Below are positions 34,467 to 44,095 of a DNA stretch of 64,000 nucleotides, in pieces (positions within the stretch are counted from its first letter, which is position 1; every line of letters starts with the position of its first letter). This DNA comes from Rossellomorea aquimaris (lineage in GTDB: Bacteria; Bacillota; Bacilli; Bacillales; Bacillaceae_B). The notes under the pieces are model-generated. The model did no database searches, had not been told where the DNA came from, and saw only the letters and a list, made by a program, of their open reading frames with translations. The stretch lies in assembly GCF_020171925.1 (NCBI RefSeq), contig NZ_JAIVAR010000001.1, positions 806,001-870,000 of the forward strand, written 5' to 3'. A program made the translations under genes and the position numbers.

Positions 34467-35738
34467 CTACAAACCTTTCAACGCATCCTTATACCTGTGA
34501 TAATACGCTTCAACATTATTCAACAATAGTAACTCAGTATACAAATATACCTTCATATTAAAATCATTGAAATCAATCGTCGTCAGTTCCTGTATCTTTT
34601 TGATCCGATAATTCAACGTATTCGGATGGATGAACAGTTCATTGGCTGTCTGTTTCCCCTTTCCATCATTCGCCAGGAACACTTCGAGTGTCTTGAGCAG
34701 ATCTGTTTGTTTCTTCACATCATTTTTGATCAAAATCAACAAGTCGTCACTGTAATAATCCTTTGATGTATTTTTCTCATATAGTGTTGGCAAGTACCGG
34801 TAAATGCCCAGTTGAGCGAATTCACGCGGCATCGATTCTGGACGCGGACCGATGAAGTTAGCTGTTTCAATGACTTCCGACGCTTCCAAGAAGCTCTTTC
34901 TTGCTTGGTATAACGTGGTGTATTCCTTCCCGATCCCGATCAGGAAGTGGTAAAATTCTTCTTCGCCTGTTTGTTCTTTCACCTTTTCGACGAGATCTCT
35001 CGCTAATTCGAGCGAAGAACCCGGTGTGTCTGCTTTGCCGTAAAGAACGAGAATCACTTGGTATTCCGTCCGTAACGTGTAGATGTTTGTGTGGAAGCTG
35101 GATTCCTGGACCAGCTTCTCAAGTTGGTCGAGCATAGGCTTATACGCTGACGATGAAATCGAGAATACCGCTACCGTGAAGCGTTCAGGAAGTGTCAGCT
35201 TGACGAGGGACGCGTCATGTCGGAGCTGGCTTTCACTTCCATACTCGTGCTGCAGGAGATGCCATAATACTTCTTCTTTTCGATTCTTTTTGATATTGAC
35301 CTTTGCATAGAGATCATTGATCAGGTTTCCAAGATGTGGGGAGATTTCTTCAAGGAAAGAGAGCTCTTCATTTTCAAGAAGACGGCTCGATTCCTGCACC
35401 CAGATATACCCCAACGTGTTTCCGAGATACTTTGCGGCGATGACGACACGCTGGTGGAATCCTAGCTCTTCCATCGCTTGTACCCGGATTGGATCTGTAT
35501 GATTTTCGAGCTGGTGGACGATCCCCTCTTTTTTCAATCGATCGATGATGAAGACCGGACATTTTTTTGTGAGGATCGTCTTTTGCTGTGTTTGGTCGAA
35601 TTTATTTGAAGAGGAACTGTATGAAATCAGTTCAAAGTTTTTATTTTCGATGATGACGGGGTTGCCTAATTTTGCGCTGATTAATTCCGTTGCTTTATGT
35701 ATGTCTTCTGTTTGGAGGATAACATCTATTGCTTCCAT
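34467..35738 (-). CDS. putR: PucR/CdaR-type regulator, probable proline-responsive activator
   Basis: About 423 residues. N-terminal sensory part (VILQTEDIHKATELISAKLG; a GAF-like fold to about residue 170), a central GGDEF-like degenerate domain, and the C-terminal PucR helix-turn-helix (LEVFLANDGKGKQTANELFI then HPNTLNYRIKKIQELTTIDF). In Bacillus subtilis the homologue PutR activates putBCP in response to proline; here it lies directly downstream of putB-putC, so the role is inferred from context. The ATG at 35738 (MEAIDVILQT) is preferred to upstream starts, with AAAGG upstream. A terminator separates it from putC. Confidence 0.8.
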   Translation of the reverse strand: MEAIDVILQTEDIHKATELISAKLGNPVIIENKNFELISYSSSSNKFDQTQQKTILTKKCPVFIIDRLKKEGIVHQLENHTDPIRVQAMEELGFHQRVVIAAKYLGNTLGYIWVQESSRLLENEELSFLEEISPHLGNLINDLYAKVNIKKNRKEEVLWHLLQHEYGSESQLRHDASLVKLTLPERFTVAVFSISSSAYKPMLDQLEKLVQESSFHTNIYTLRTEYQVILVLYGKADTPGSSLELARDLVEKVKEQTGEEEFYHFLIGIGKEYTTLYQARKSFLEASEVIETANFIGPRPESMPREFAQLGIYRYLPTLYEKNTSKDYYSDDLLILIKNDVKKQTDLLKTLEVFLANDGKGKQTANELFIHPNTLNYRIKKIQELTTIDFNDFNMKVYLYTELLLLNNVEAYYHRYKDALKGL

Positions 35739-35805
35739 ACGAATCTTACCTTTCCACGAATGAGTATGATTCCTATTATAGCGTGAAATCCCCCAATAAA
35801 AAACG

Positions 35806-35834
35806 AAAAGCTCCCCCATAGTGGGAGAGCTTTT
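35806..35834 (-). terminator. Terminator between putC and putR
   Basis: AAAAGCTCTCCC and GGGGGAGCTTTT arms on the minus strand, followed by CGTTTTTTATT. Confidence 0.8.
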
Positions 35835-35867
35835 GTGAAAAAGGGTGAAGATTCACCCTATTGACGA

Positions 35868-37505
35868 TTATTCCTCATCCATGAACGGATAAGTGATGTC
35901 TGTTGTTGGCGCAAAGTTTTCCTTGATGATACGTGGACTGGTCCAACGAATCATGTTGAAAATAGAGCCCGCTTTATCGTTTGTACCGGATCCGCGTGAA
36001 CCGCCGAATGGTTGTTGGTTGATCACGGCACCCGTTGGTTTGTCGTTGATGTAGAAGTTACCAGCTGCACCGGATAGGCGGCGTTCCAAGTGCATGATCG
36101 CTTCACGATCTTGAGCAAAGATCGCACCCGTTAATGCGTACATGGAAGCTGTATCCACTGAAGTCAATGTTTCTTCTAATTGATCGTTTTCATATACATA
36201 GATCGTTAATACCGGTCCAAAAATTTCTTCCGTCATCGTTTTGAAGTTTGGATTCGTTGTCACGATGACAGTCGGTTGAACGAAGTATCCAACTGAATCA
36301 TCATACGTTCCACCGGCAATGATTTCAGCTTCTTCAGAATCAGCCGCATAGTCGATGTAGCTTGTGATCGAATCGAAAGCCGCTTGGTCGATGACCGCAC
36401 CCATGAAGTTACGGAAGTCTCTGACATCCCCAACTTTAAGCTTCGCCGTTTCTTCCACTAAACCATTTTTCACTTCTTCCCACATGCTTGCAGGGATGTA
36501 AGCACGGGAAGCTGCTGAACATTTTTGACCTTGGTATTCGAATGCACCACGAACAAGGGCAGCGACTACTTTATCTGCTTGAGCCGTTTCGTGAGCGAAG
36601 ACAAAGTCTTTACCGCCTGTTTCCCCGACTAGACGAGGATATGATTTGTAGTTTGTGATGTTTTCCCCTACTGTTTTCCAGATCGTCTGGAAAACGCTTG
36701 TGGATCCAGTGAAGTGGAATCCGGACATGCGTGGGTCTGTTAATACGACCTCAGACACTTGTGAACCACGGGATGGTACGAAGTTGATCACGCCTTTAGG
36801 CAGTCCAGCTTCTTCTAGGATACGCATGAAGTAGTAGTTTGATAGTAAAGCCGTTGTTGCCGGTTTCCACACAACCACGTTCCCCATGATCGCAGGAGCT
36901 GACGGCAGGTTACCACCGATTGCCGTGAAGTTGAATGGAGAGATCGCTAGTACGAAACCGTCTAATGCGCGGTACTCTAGGCGATTCCAGATGTTTTTCA
37001 TGCTGTCCGGCTGCATTTGATAGATTTGGTTCGCATAATCAACGCCAAAGCGTAAGAAATCAGCTAATTCCTGTGCCGCATCGATTTCTGTTTGATACGC
37101 TGTTTTGGATTGACCTAACATTGTAGCCGCATTGATGACGTCACGGTATGGACCAGAGATCAAGTCAGCCGCTTTCAAGAAGATCGATGCTCTGTGCTGC
37201 CATGGCATATTGGACCAAGACTCCTTCGCAGCCATTGCCGCTTCCACCGCATCGCGAAGTTCTTTTTCACCTGCTTGAGAGTAGGTAGCCAACACATGTT
37301 TGTGATCATGTGGCATAACGACTTGCTTCACTGTATCTGTCTTGATCTTCTCGCCGTTGATGATCACTGGGATCTCGACTTGGATGCCAGCTTGGCGCTC
37401 TAATTCAGCTTTTAATGTTTCTCTTTCTTTCGTACCTGGGGCATATGTATTACCAGGCTCGTTTGTAGGTTTTGGGATGTTGTAAATTCCGTTACTCATG
37501 TTCAT
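35868..37505 (-). CDS. putC: 1-pyrroline-5-carboxylate dehydrogenase PutC/RocA
   Basis: About 545 residues of the aldehyde dehydrogenase superfamily. The second proline-catabolic enzyme, oxidising glutamate-5-semialdehyde to glutamate with NAD. NAD-binding VVWKPATTALLSNYYFMRIL, the general base glutamate in LVGETGGKD near residue 290 and the catalytic Cys in EYQGQKCSAASRAYIP near 320 are present. GNTYAPGTKERETLKAELER at the N-terminus is typical of the P5CDH1 group. I start at the ATG at 37505 with AAAGGA upstream. It follows putB by 47 bp in one operon. Confidence 0.93.
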   Translation of the reverse strand: MNMSNGIYNIPKPTNEPGNTYAPGTKERETLKAELERQAGIQVEIPVIINGEKIKTDTVKQVVMPHDHKHVLATYSQAGEKELRDAVEAAMAAKESWSNMPWQHRASIFLKAADLISGPYRDVINAATMLGQSKTAYQTEIDAAQELADFLRFGVDYANQIYQMQPDSMKNIWNRLEYRALDGFVLAISPFNFTAIGGNLPSAPAIMGNVVVWKPATTALLSNYYFMRILEEAGLPKGVINFVPSRGSQVSEVVLTDPRMSGFHFTGSTSVFQTIWKTVGENITNYKSYPRLVGETGGKDFVFAHETAQADKVVAALVRGAFEYQGQKCSAASRAYIPASMWEEVKNGLVEETAKLKVGDVRDFRNFMGAVIDQAAFDSITSYIDYAADSEEAEIIAGGTYDDSVGYFVQPTVIVTTNPNFKTMTEEIFGPVLTIYVYENDQLEETLTSVDTASMYALTGAIFAQDREAIMHLERRLSGAAGNFYINDKPTGAVINQQPFGGSRGSGTNDKAGSIFNMIRWTSPRIIKENFAPTTDITYPFMDEE

Positions 37506-37552
37506 CACATTCCTTTCTGATTTCATTCTGTCTAGGTGTTTTTTAATGTAGT

Positions 37553-38470
37553 TTATTTACTGAAGATTCCCTTCAGTGCAAATGCGATATTCGCCGGCCG
37601 TTCAGCCAAGCGTCGCATGAAATACCCATACCAGTCCTCGCCATATGGCAAGTAAATGCGGACTGTGTACCCTTTTTTCACTAAATCGGACTGCAATTGG
37701 TTCCGCATGCCATACAGCATTTGAAACTCGAAGCGGTCATTAGGGATGTTGTGTTCCTTCACTAATCCGATGGTATAATCGATCATCGCTTCATCATGGC
37801 TCGCGACCGCTGTATAATGGCCGTTCAAGAGCTGCTTCTTGATGAGATGCTTCAGATTTTCATCCACCTTCTTCTTTTCCTGGAACGCCACTTTACCCGA
37901 TTCATTATAAGCACCCTTCACAAGCCTCAAATACGGGGAATATTGATTGAGATCATCCACATCCTTCTCAGATACATAGAGATAGGATTGAATCACCGTC
38001 CCCACATTGCTGTACTTCTGACGGAGCTTTTTGTAAACATCAAGGATGCGATGGCACCTCGTGGAATCCTCCATATCGAGGGTAATCGTGATTCCACTCT
38101 CTTCTGCCTTCGATAGAATCAACTCCATGTTTTCCATGACAAGCTCTTCGCTGATATCCAATCCCAGGGACGTCAGTTTCACAGAAATTTCAGTGTCCAG
38201 CCCGTGATACGCGATGGCACTGATACTCTGGATACATCGTTGGACATTCTCGTGAGCCACCTCTGTCGATTCAACGTATTCTCCAAGATGATCGACTGTA
38301 ACCTGGAATCCTTCTTCGTTCAATTGCGTAATCAATGGAATCGCTTGTGAAAAGGTTTCTCCCCCGACAAGCTTATTAGCCCCAAATTTCGATCCCCACC
38401 GTTTCGCCATCTTATCCAACGTCTTATTGTGGGAAAGAAACAAGAAGAAACGCTTACTGATTGCTTCCAT
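37553..38470 (-). CDS. putB: Proline dehydrogenase PutB
   Basis: A 305-residue monofunctional FAD enzyme of the Firmicute type. It oxidises proline to pyrroline-5-carboxylate. Key blocks are VSVKLTSLGLDIS-like ISVKLTSLGLDISEEL, ITLDMEDSTRCHRIL, LRLVKGAYNES, FEFQMLYGMR and the terminal YLPYGEDWYGYFMRRLAERP, which holds the substrate-binding arginines. AGGAGGTG precedes the ATG. There is no putP transporter in the window, so proline uptake must be encoded elsewhere. Confidence 0.94.
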   Translation of the reverse strand: MEAISKRFFLFLSHNKTLDKMAKRWGSKFGANKLVGGETFSQAIPLITQLNEEGFQVTVDHLGEYVESTEVAHENVQRCIQSISAIAYHGLDTEISVKLTSLGLDISEELVMENMELILSKAEESGITITLDMEDSTRCHRILDVYKKLRQKYSNVGTVIQSYLYVSEKDVDDLNQYSPYLRLVKGAYNESGKVAFQEKKKVDENLKHLIKKQLLNGHYTAVASHDEAMIDYTIGLVKEHNIPNDRFEFQMLYGMRNQLQSDLVKKGYTVRIYLPYGEDWYGYFMRRLAERPANIAFALKGIFSK

Positions 38471-38859
38471 GATTACAACACCTCCTTATAGTGACTGTTA
38501 CCTCAAGTGTGGAGTGATTAAACGAAGAAATGTAAATCTTAAGAAAAGTATAACGGGAAAAGTGTTTCTGAAACAACGTGCTCTGGCCACAAACATTTGT
38601 GGGTTGGTTTATGGTGAAGACACAAAAGACGGGTTTGTGTGGTGGCAAGTTGGGCGTTTATGCTTGTGGTTTTGTTGTAAGTGCGGTTTCCGTGGTGTGA
38701 GGGTGGGGGGAGCCGTTGTTGAAGGGGTTCCCATTTTGAGGAGATTGTGGCTGTGGTTTTTTGGTGTTGTTCCGGGATCCTGTTGGAAACGGAAGGATTG
38801 GCTTCAAATTTTGCTTATATGCAGGGCCTGATCGAGCTTGTGAAGGGGAATTTGAGTGG
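38471..38859. other. Upstream region of the put operon
   Basis: Should contain the put promoter; no gene is supported. An open plus-strand frame of 134 codons runs here but has no ribosome binding site and starts inside putB. Confidence 0.4.
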
Positions 38860-38991
38860 TTATCTGGTGGAGTGGGAGATTTATCTGCCGTTTTTGAAAT
38901 TTATCTTCCATTTTCCGATTTTATCTTCCGTTTTTGAAATTTATCTGCCGTTTTCCGATTTTATCTGCCATTTTTTCGATTTATCTGCCAT
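38860..38991. repeat. Periodic intergenic repeat array, class III
   Basis: TTATCTGCC-like cores stand at 38860, 38881, 38901, 38921, 38941, 38961 and 38981, so six steps of 21, 20, 20, 20, 20, 20. The linkers alternate between GTTTTTGAAA and ATTTTCCGAT. Confidence 0.88.
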
Positions 38992-39152
38992 TCTACATAA
39001 TCCGACAAAAGCTGCACTATCCATTATGAGCTGTTGGACGGTCCCTGATTAAACATTCGACTCATATTGTGGCGCATTAAAATGACAAGCAAGAACTTTT
39101 AACTGAGTTCGATTCTGAAGTAAAATAAAAAGAGATGCCACTCGCACCTCCA

Positions 39153-39629
39153 TTAACTCACCCAAGTTTGCTTCGACTCTTTGATTCGCCAATCTCCATC
39201 ATCAAAGTGAACAGTACTTTCCACCCCGATTGCCCCTTTTCCCGACCTATCTTTAGAGCCTTCAAAAGATTCATTGTGAGTAAATGTGAAATCAACCTTC
39301 TCAAAGTACGCCCTCCAATGCCACTGTGGCTGGGTCATGGTATCCTTTTTCTTTTAGTTCTTCCATTGTGGCATTCATGACTGCGACCTTATATTCATCG
39401 TTAAAATAGTTTAAGATCGCTTTTTGCTGTTCCTCATCTATTCCATCTAAATTAGTCATATCAATCGCAATAAATGCCATCTCACTATTCAATGCCTCAT
39501 CCTTTTCCATCATGGCGTCCAATGCATGGATGTAGATTTCGTCCAAATGTTCTCTTGGATTTTCACCAATGTTACAGGCAGAAGAAGGATGGATAAGATT
39601 AATAGAATGGGAAAAAATCTAGTTTTCAA
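39153..39629 (-). pseudogene. Frameshifted lipoprotein gene
   Basis: TTG at 39629 opens a lipoprotein signal (MKTRFFPILLILSILLL). After a frame change the lipobox region SACNIGENPREHLDEIYIHA follows, then a long intact part (DEALNSEMAFIAIDMTNLDG to VALEGVL) and, after a second frame change near 39310-39340, the end FEKVDFTFTHNESFEGSKDR to WRIKESKQTWVS. Together this is a complete small lipoprotein of a type common in Bacillus, about 150 residues, broken twice. The two breaks argue for a true pseudogene and not one sequencing slip. Confidence 0.7.
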
Positions 39630-39695
39630 TGAAATCCGCCAAAAATAAGCCCGGTTTACATAAAGCAGTCAACATCCATTCTAAAAACGTCCCCT

Positions 39696-40328
39696 TTAAT
39701 TCTTTTTTCGAAACAGACGAAAAATATTATCCAAAATCGACTTCCTAGAATCGCTATGTGGGGATTTCTGCTCAAGTTCTAGTTGTATGACTTCCCATGC
39801 CCCATCAATTTCAGAAGGGTCTTTCAACAAATCAATACCAAAATGAAGGCAGTATTTTTGCATGTCTTGATAGTCAAAAAAGGATGGTTCCCCCGAACCG
39901 ATCTTCTCGTTCATTGATTCCTTTTCAAAAGGAAATGGTTCACCGGATTGTTCCACTCCGTTATACTCTTCACCTGCGTCGATCTTACGCAATAATTGCC
40001 CCTCGTTAAAGATACTCAAATGATAGGTATCAACCGTACTTTGCCCCAGTGCTTGTATGGCAGATGTTTGGAAGGAAGAAGAAAGACTGGATGTTAAGTC
40101 CATTAACGGTTCAAAGGAATCGTGCAATACCGTTAGCCATCCATCATGCAATTGCCCCAATGCGAACATGGTCGGGTTTTCACTGTTAAAAAAAGTGAAT
40201 GATGAATCTTGATTTGACCGAACAAAAGGCATTTCACCATATTCATCCGCAAGCCAACTTACCAAAAAAGATGTAACTTTATTAATCTCTACCGTTTTTA
40301 TATGAATCTGGTATAAGTTAACTGACAC
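39696..40328 (-). CDS. Hypothetical 210-residue cytoplasmic protein
   Basis: Starts at the GTG at 40328 (MSVNLYQIHIKTVEINKVTS), chosen because AGGAGG lies seven bases upstream; the longer frame has no such site. No signal peptide or membrane helix. The middle (FALGQLHDGWLTVLHDSFEP) and the end (LELEQKSPHSDSRKSILDNI) show no motif I know. The general look (a short folded domain, then a C-terminal linker) recalls proteins of immunity or toxin-neutralising type in Bacillus, but I would not assign a function. Confidence 0.65.
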   Translation of the reverse strand: MSVNLYQIHIKTVEINKVTSFLVSWLADEYGEMPFVRSNQDSSFTFFNSENPTMFALGQLHDGWLTVLHDSFEPLMDLTSSLSSSFQTSAIQALGQSTVDTYHLSIFNEGQLLRKIDAGEEYNGVEQSGEPFPFEKESMNEKIGSGEPSFFDYQDMQKYCLHFGIDLLKDPSEIDGAWEVIQLELEQKSPHSDSRKSILDNIFRLFRKKN

Positions 40329-40454
40329 AAGAACGCCTCCTAAAGCTGAGGAACAGCAGGGACTGCTCCCGTGGTTCCACTCACTCTTGATTTCAATTTC
40401 CTTGCTTAAATACACATCGGCAAACCGACTTCTGGGTGATCATTCGTTAAGATG

Positions 40455-40658
40455 TTATGTAGGATCTTGCGCCAATAGGATGTCGACAGTTTCTCTTGGA
40501 CGCCTAACAAATTCGCCTTCACAATTAGGACAAACAAACTCCATGCTTTCAGTGCATTCATGGCAAAAAGGACATTCATGAATACAAATGAATGCTATAT
40601 CACTTTTAACAAGATTTTTTTCACATTTTTCGCAAGTTGATCTCATTTCTAAGCCCAA
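40455..40658 (-). CDS. DUF1272-type small zinc-ribbon protein
   Basis: A 67-residue protein starting at TTG 40658 (MGLEMRSTCEKCEKNLVKSD) with GGAGGG seven bases upstream. It has CEKC, CIHECPFCHEC and CPNC, the cysteine pattern of DUF1272, so it should bind one or two zinc ions. The domain is short and found in many bacteria; no function is established to my knowledge. Longer starts upstream are open but would add a low-complexity segment without homology. Confidence 0.82.
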   Translation of the reverse strand: MGLEMRSTCEKCEKNLVKSDIAFICIHECPFCHECTESMEFVCPNCEGEFVRRPRETVDILLAQDPT

Positions 40659-40841
40659 ACCAATCCCTCCCTTTACTAGTACTCTCGTTCTTATCATGTG
40701 GAAAATTGAGGGAAAAAGCAATTTCATTTTTAGGGTAATATTGTTGGAAGAATTGGCTCCTGATTGAGTCCAAGCTGGATGGTTCTGACCATGCATTCAT
40801 CACACACTCCGCCAATTAAAAATGCCCACCGTTCCTATCAC

Positions 40842-41519
40842 CTAAAAATAAAGAATCAACTGCACCATATATAAATTCCAGAGTGAATGGGCAACGATGG
40901 AAGGCAATATCGATTTTGTCTTATAAGCCGTCAGTGTAAGTAAACAACCTGCCAATATCGTAATCACCCAAATATCCGAAGAATGGATCACTCCGAACAC
41001 GATCGATGTAATGCCGACTGCCCAATATGGCTTCATGAACCTAACTAGCATCCAAAGTAAAATACCCCTGAACACGAACTCTTCCCATATCGGGGTGAGC
41101 ACCGCCACTTCAAGTGTCTTGCTCCAGCTGCTGGCATATAACAGTTGATTTTTAAAATAAAACACAAAATCTTTGTTCAGCAACACTTCGAAATATAGAC
41201 ATCCGTGCAACAAGGTGTATGGGAGTATCAAGGAAAGAAACATCCATAGATAGGTTCGGGGCTTTTTGAAGGCTTTGACGTTCCACAACGGAGTGAGAAA
41301 GCTTCTGATATCCTTGAAACAAAGAGTGACGAGCATAAAATATGTAAACCAACTGAGTCCCTTGACTCCTTCATATGCAACGCCCTGAAGTGGAAGGTTA
41401 TTAATGAAGGAACCGGGTACCGCCAATAGAATCAGATAGAACCCCAAGGTTTTGAACCTAATGAAAGACGCCTCTTCCTTCAAAGCGATTGATTCATTTG
41501 TAGACAAGCTATTCAACAT
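40842..41519 (-). CDS. CPBP family intramembrane metalloprotease (Abi/CAAX-like)
   Basis: A 225-residue protein with six to seven membrane helices. The motifs are TPIWEEFVFRGILLWMLVRF (EExxxR), FGVIHSSD (FxxxH) and HSLWNLYM (HxxxN), together the glutamate and histidine site of CPBP proteases. In other firmicutes such proteins protect against self-made bacteriocins or process membrane substrates. No bacteriocin cluster adjoins, so the role here is open. GGGGGATCT precedes the ATG. Confidence 0.85.
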   Translation of the reverse strand: MLNSLSTNESIALKEEASFIRFKTLGFYLILLAVPGSFINNLPLQGVAYEGVKGLSWFTYFMLVTLCFKDIRSFLTPLWNVKAFKKPRTYLWMFLSLILPYTLLHGCLYFEVLLNKDFVFYFKNQLLYASSWSKTLEVAVLTPIWEEFVFRGILLWMLVRFMKPYWAVGITSIVFGVIHSSDIWVITILAGCLLTLTAYKTKSILPSIVAHSLWNLYMVQLILYF

Positions 41520-41774
41520 GGAGATCCCCCACTCATTTATAACGTTTTTTCCAGAATGATTTTATGCAACCCTTTCTGTCAGAACTGAGCCTAAATATAG
41601 CAAATCTACCGTTGCATAAAATTTTAACTCTGCCTTTCAAGTATAACTCAACCCATAAGTCGCGATAATCAGAAATGGTATGCTGTAGTATTGTGCTTCT
41701 AATAGATTGTGGCTATTATCGACCTTTCTTTATAAATAATAATACTAAAAAACAAACGACTTTACATAATATTA

Positions 41775-42080
41775 TTACCGTTTCCTTCTCTTGCTTTTCT
41801 CCCACTTGTCAAAATTCTTATCAATCCATTTATTTGGTACTAAAAAAATAAAAACCACCAAAATCGCAGCAGTTGCTAGTGTCACTTTACCAAACAGTAT
41901 TGAATCGATATACGCCATTCCAATTATGTAGATTGTCCCTAAATATAAAAATACCGTGATTGCATACATCTTTATTCTAGTATGTGGTTTATAATCGGCC
42001 GTTTTAGTGTGAAAAAGACTGAAGGTAGCCAAAAGAAAAAATGGGATGATGTAGGTTTGAGCATCCAGTGATTGAGGCAT
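41775..42080 (-). CDS. Hypothetical small membrane protein
   Basis: A 101-residue protein with three helices: IIPFFLLATFSLFH, MYAITVFLYLGTIYIIGMAY and VTLATAAILVVFIFLVPNKW, ending in a strongly basic tail (DKWEKSKRRKR). A GGGGGAGGGGGAAA ribosome binding site supports the start. No family recognised. Confidence 0.65.
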   Translation of the reverse strand: MPQSLDAQTYIIPFFLLATFSLFHTKTADYKPHTRIKMYAITVFLYLGTIYIIGMAYIDSILFGKVTLATAAILVVFIFLVPNKWIDKNFDKWEKSKRRKR

Positions 42081-42251
42081 TTGTTTCCCCCTCCCCCTTT
42101 CCTTCCTATAAACAGGTGGACGGTTCTTCTACTCCTACATAATTAAAAAACACCAATCAAATAGGTCAACCTTTTATGATCTGATTGACCCTACATTAAG
42201 AAAGCACAGTAGTTGTACAGTCCGCAACTTCCGTGCACTCATCTTGTTATT

Positions 42252-42641
42252 TCACTCTAACTCACCCTTATATTCCGTAGCTCCATATCCTTTTATCCCT
42301 ATATCAATGTTGATCATATCATACACATATGTAGTATCATTAATCATTAGTTCTTTAGGCTTTTGTACTTGGTTTTCAACGATATCATAATAAACCTCTA
42401 TACCCCACCTGTCCCCAAATACCCGATTGAAGACAATTGCTTTTCCTTTAAAAAACTCTTTCCTAATTGCCATAATCGTTGTGTAGGTGGCACTATCTCC
42501 AAACTCCACTAAGATCGGCGCCTTTTTAGTAAGCTTAGAAAAATAATGGAATAACGTTAGCTTTCTCTTGTAACGGCTTTGCTCTTTTGAACTTAACTGG
42601 TCCAAGTCAATTCTGGTAAACGAGATTTCCCGTTTTGACAT
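42252..42641 (-). CDS. Hypothetical 129-residue cytoplasmic protein
   Basis: Starts MSKREISFTRIDLDQLSSKE behind AAGGAGGATAAA. A mixed alpha/beta small protein with APILVEFGDSATYTTIMAIR and GDRWGIEVYYDIVENQVQKP; no membrane segment or known motif. The longer open frame upstream lacks a ribosome binding site. Hypothetical. Confidence 0.65.
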   Translation of the reverse strand: MSKREISFTRIDLDQLSSKEQSRYKRKLTLFHYFSKLTKKAPILVEFGDSATYTTIMAIRKEFFKGKAIVFNRVFGDRWGIEVYYDIVENQVQKPKELMINDTTYVYDMINIDIGIKGYGATEYKGELE

Positions 42642-42776
42642 TTTATCCTCCTTAAAGAGTTTTGAAAACATTTTTTCCTGCAAGTTGTGGCGCGTCACCG
42701 TGATGAGCGAAAGTCACCATCACGGTATCAAAATTCTTAAGATACACCACCAGGTATAGCGCACCTAACATGTTAG

Positions 42777-42898
42777 TTTTTGATAATATATTTCTGTTTT
42801 TGATAATAAAATGCCAATTTTGATAATATAACCTGATTGTTGATAATATCTTGGCATATTTTGATAATATCTTCCTTGCTCCAGTGAATAATACCCCT
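42777..42898. repeat. Periodic intergenic repeat array, class I copy 2
   Basis: Five GATAATA cores at 42782, 42802, 42822, 42842 and 42863 (steps 20, 20, 20, 21), then AATACCCCT 27 bp after the last core. Steps are identical to copy 1 although linkers differ. Confidence 0.88.
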
Positions 42899-43038
42899 TC
42901 ATCCACCAACTATCTGCAAAAATCACATTTCATTTACATATCGTAAAATTCCAATAAAAAAGCAAGTCAATTATAGTTATTCAATCCAAATACTGCATTC
43001 GTATGCCACTTAGAAAAAGGGGTTTACCCCCACTATCT

Positions 43039-43289
43039 TTAAACACCGCCATCTAAAGGACCAGTCTTGGTTCTCTTTGTTCGATCTTTATCAAAGATGA
43101 TCGTGATAAGAATACCCAACAGACCGATTACGAAAGAATAAATGGGAAAATGAGAGCTAAGCTGCTTGATTAGAGTACTGCCTAAAGATCTAGTATGTAA
43201 TAAGTAAGAAACGAAATGATCCCTAAATAAACTATAACAATACCAACTTTACATAGTAACGGTAGCTTTTTAATCCTCATAAAAATCAT
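43039..43289 (-). pseudogene. Frameshifted small membrane protein gene
   Basis: The ATG at 43289 opens MIFMRIKKLPLLCKVGIVIV and YLGIISFLTYYIL, then stops; the next frame continues RSLGSTLIKQLSSHFPIYSF, VIGLLGILITIIFDKDRTKR and TKTGPLDGGV to 43039. One frame change joins them into a two-helix protein of about 80 residues. Family unknown. Confidence 0.5.
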
Positions 43290-43713
43290 CGTGTAATCAG
43301 AATTTCTTGGGGGAATGAATCATCGCTAAGTTATACCACTCAATTGGTTTAAGAGAATAGTTTACTAATCTGTCATGACACTCTAAACAAACCCTATAAG
43401 GTTGTTTCCTCTACAACGCTTATTAAATTGATCTTACAGGCTTCGCATACTTCTTTAGACTCGACCAAGACAATCTCCCCTTTTTAATCCACATACCTTC
43501 TTGATAACGTTGTACATATCGTTATTATTCATGCTCGTTGAATAACAACCACCTGTGTTTCAAATTTGTTCTCCCATTATTATAACAGTAGTAAGTATGT
43601 TTGAAGGATAAGGGGACCTGCCGATTAGGCCAGCGCTGTCTATTATTATTTCTCTTTTGACCAGAACTTGACGGGCTTTTTAAAATTCAAACTCTCCATC
43701 GCATTCAAAAATA
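43290..43713. other. Intergenic region with decayed coding sequence
   Basis: The minus strand near 43400-43470 reads SKEVCEACKINLISVVEETT before a stop, which looks like a broken small zinc-finger-type gene; no start or full frame is left. Otherwise nothing is visible until the arsR promoter. Confidence 0.35.
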
Positions 43714-43742
43714 TTGACATATCGAGAAAAACCGATTAGTAT
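43714..43742 (+). promoter_or_regulatory. arsR-type promoter with internal operator
   Basis: TTGACA at 43714-43719, 17 bp, TAGTAT at 43737-43742. The operator-like ATATCGAGAA (43719-43728) lies between the two hexamers. The expected transcription start falls on or next to the ATG at 43750, so the message is likely leaderless. Confidence 0.75.
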
Positions 43743-43749
43743 GATTCCC

Positions 43750-44064
43750 ATGAATACTATCGATTTATTCAAGGCTTTATCCAATGAAACCCGTTTGAAC
43801 ATTTTGCAGTGGCTGAAAGAACCGCATAAACATTTTGATAAGCCGACCGCTCACTTATCAAAAAATCTGAGCGAAAAAGGTGGTGTCTGTGTCGGGGACA
43901 TTCAAGAGAAGGCCAATCTTTCGCAGTCGACGATCTCCCAATACTTGTCGATGATGCAAAAAGCAAACCTCCTCGAATCCGAGCGGCATGGAAAGTGGAC
44001 GTACTATCGAAGAAACGAACAGACCATCTCAACTTTAGCGGATTATATCGGAAAAGACCTGTAA
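43750..44064 (+). CDS. ArsR family repressor
   Basis: About 104 residues from the ATG at 43750 (MNTIDLFKALSNETRLNILQ). The winged helix is VCVGDIQEKANLSQSTISQY with the recognition helix SQSTISQYLSMMQKANLLES and wing GKWTYYRRNE. The single Cys of VCVGD could be part of a sensor but no metal-binding pair such as ELCVCDL is seen, so it may sense something other than arsenite. The likely -10 hexamer overlaps an upstream in-frame ATG, which excludes that as start. Operator-like sites occur in its own promoter and in front of the two transporters downstream. Confidence 0.85.
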   Translation: MNTIDLFKALSNETRLNILQWLKEPHKHFDKPTAHLSKNLSEKGGVCVGDIQEKANLSQSTISQYLSMMQKANLLESERHGKWTYYRRNEQTISTLADYIGKDL

Positions 44065-44095
44065 TGGGTTTTTTCTTTGATTAACACATCTATAT

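Noticed and set aside
38427..38831. A 134-codon plus-strand frame
   Set aside because: It starts inside putB on the opposite strand, lacks a ribosome binding site and encodes an implausible Trp/Cys-rich product.
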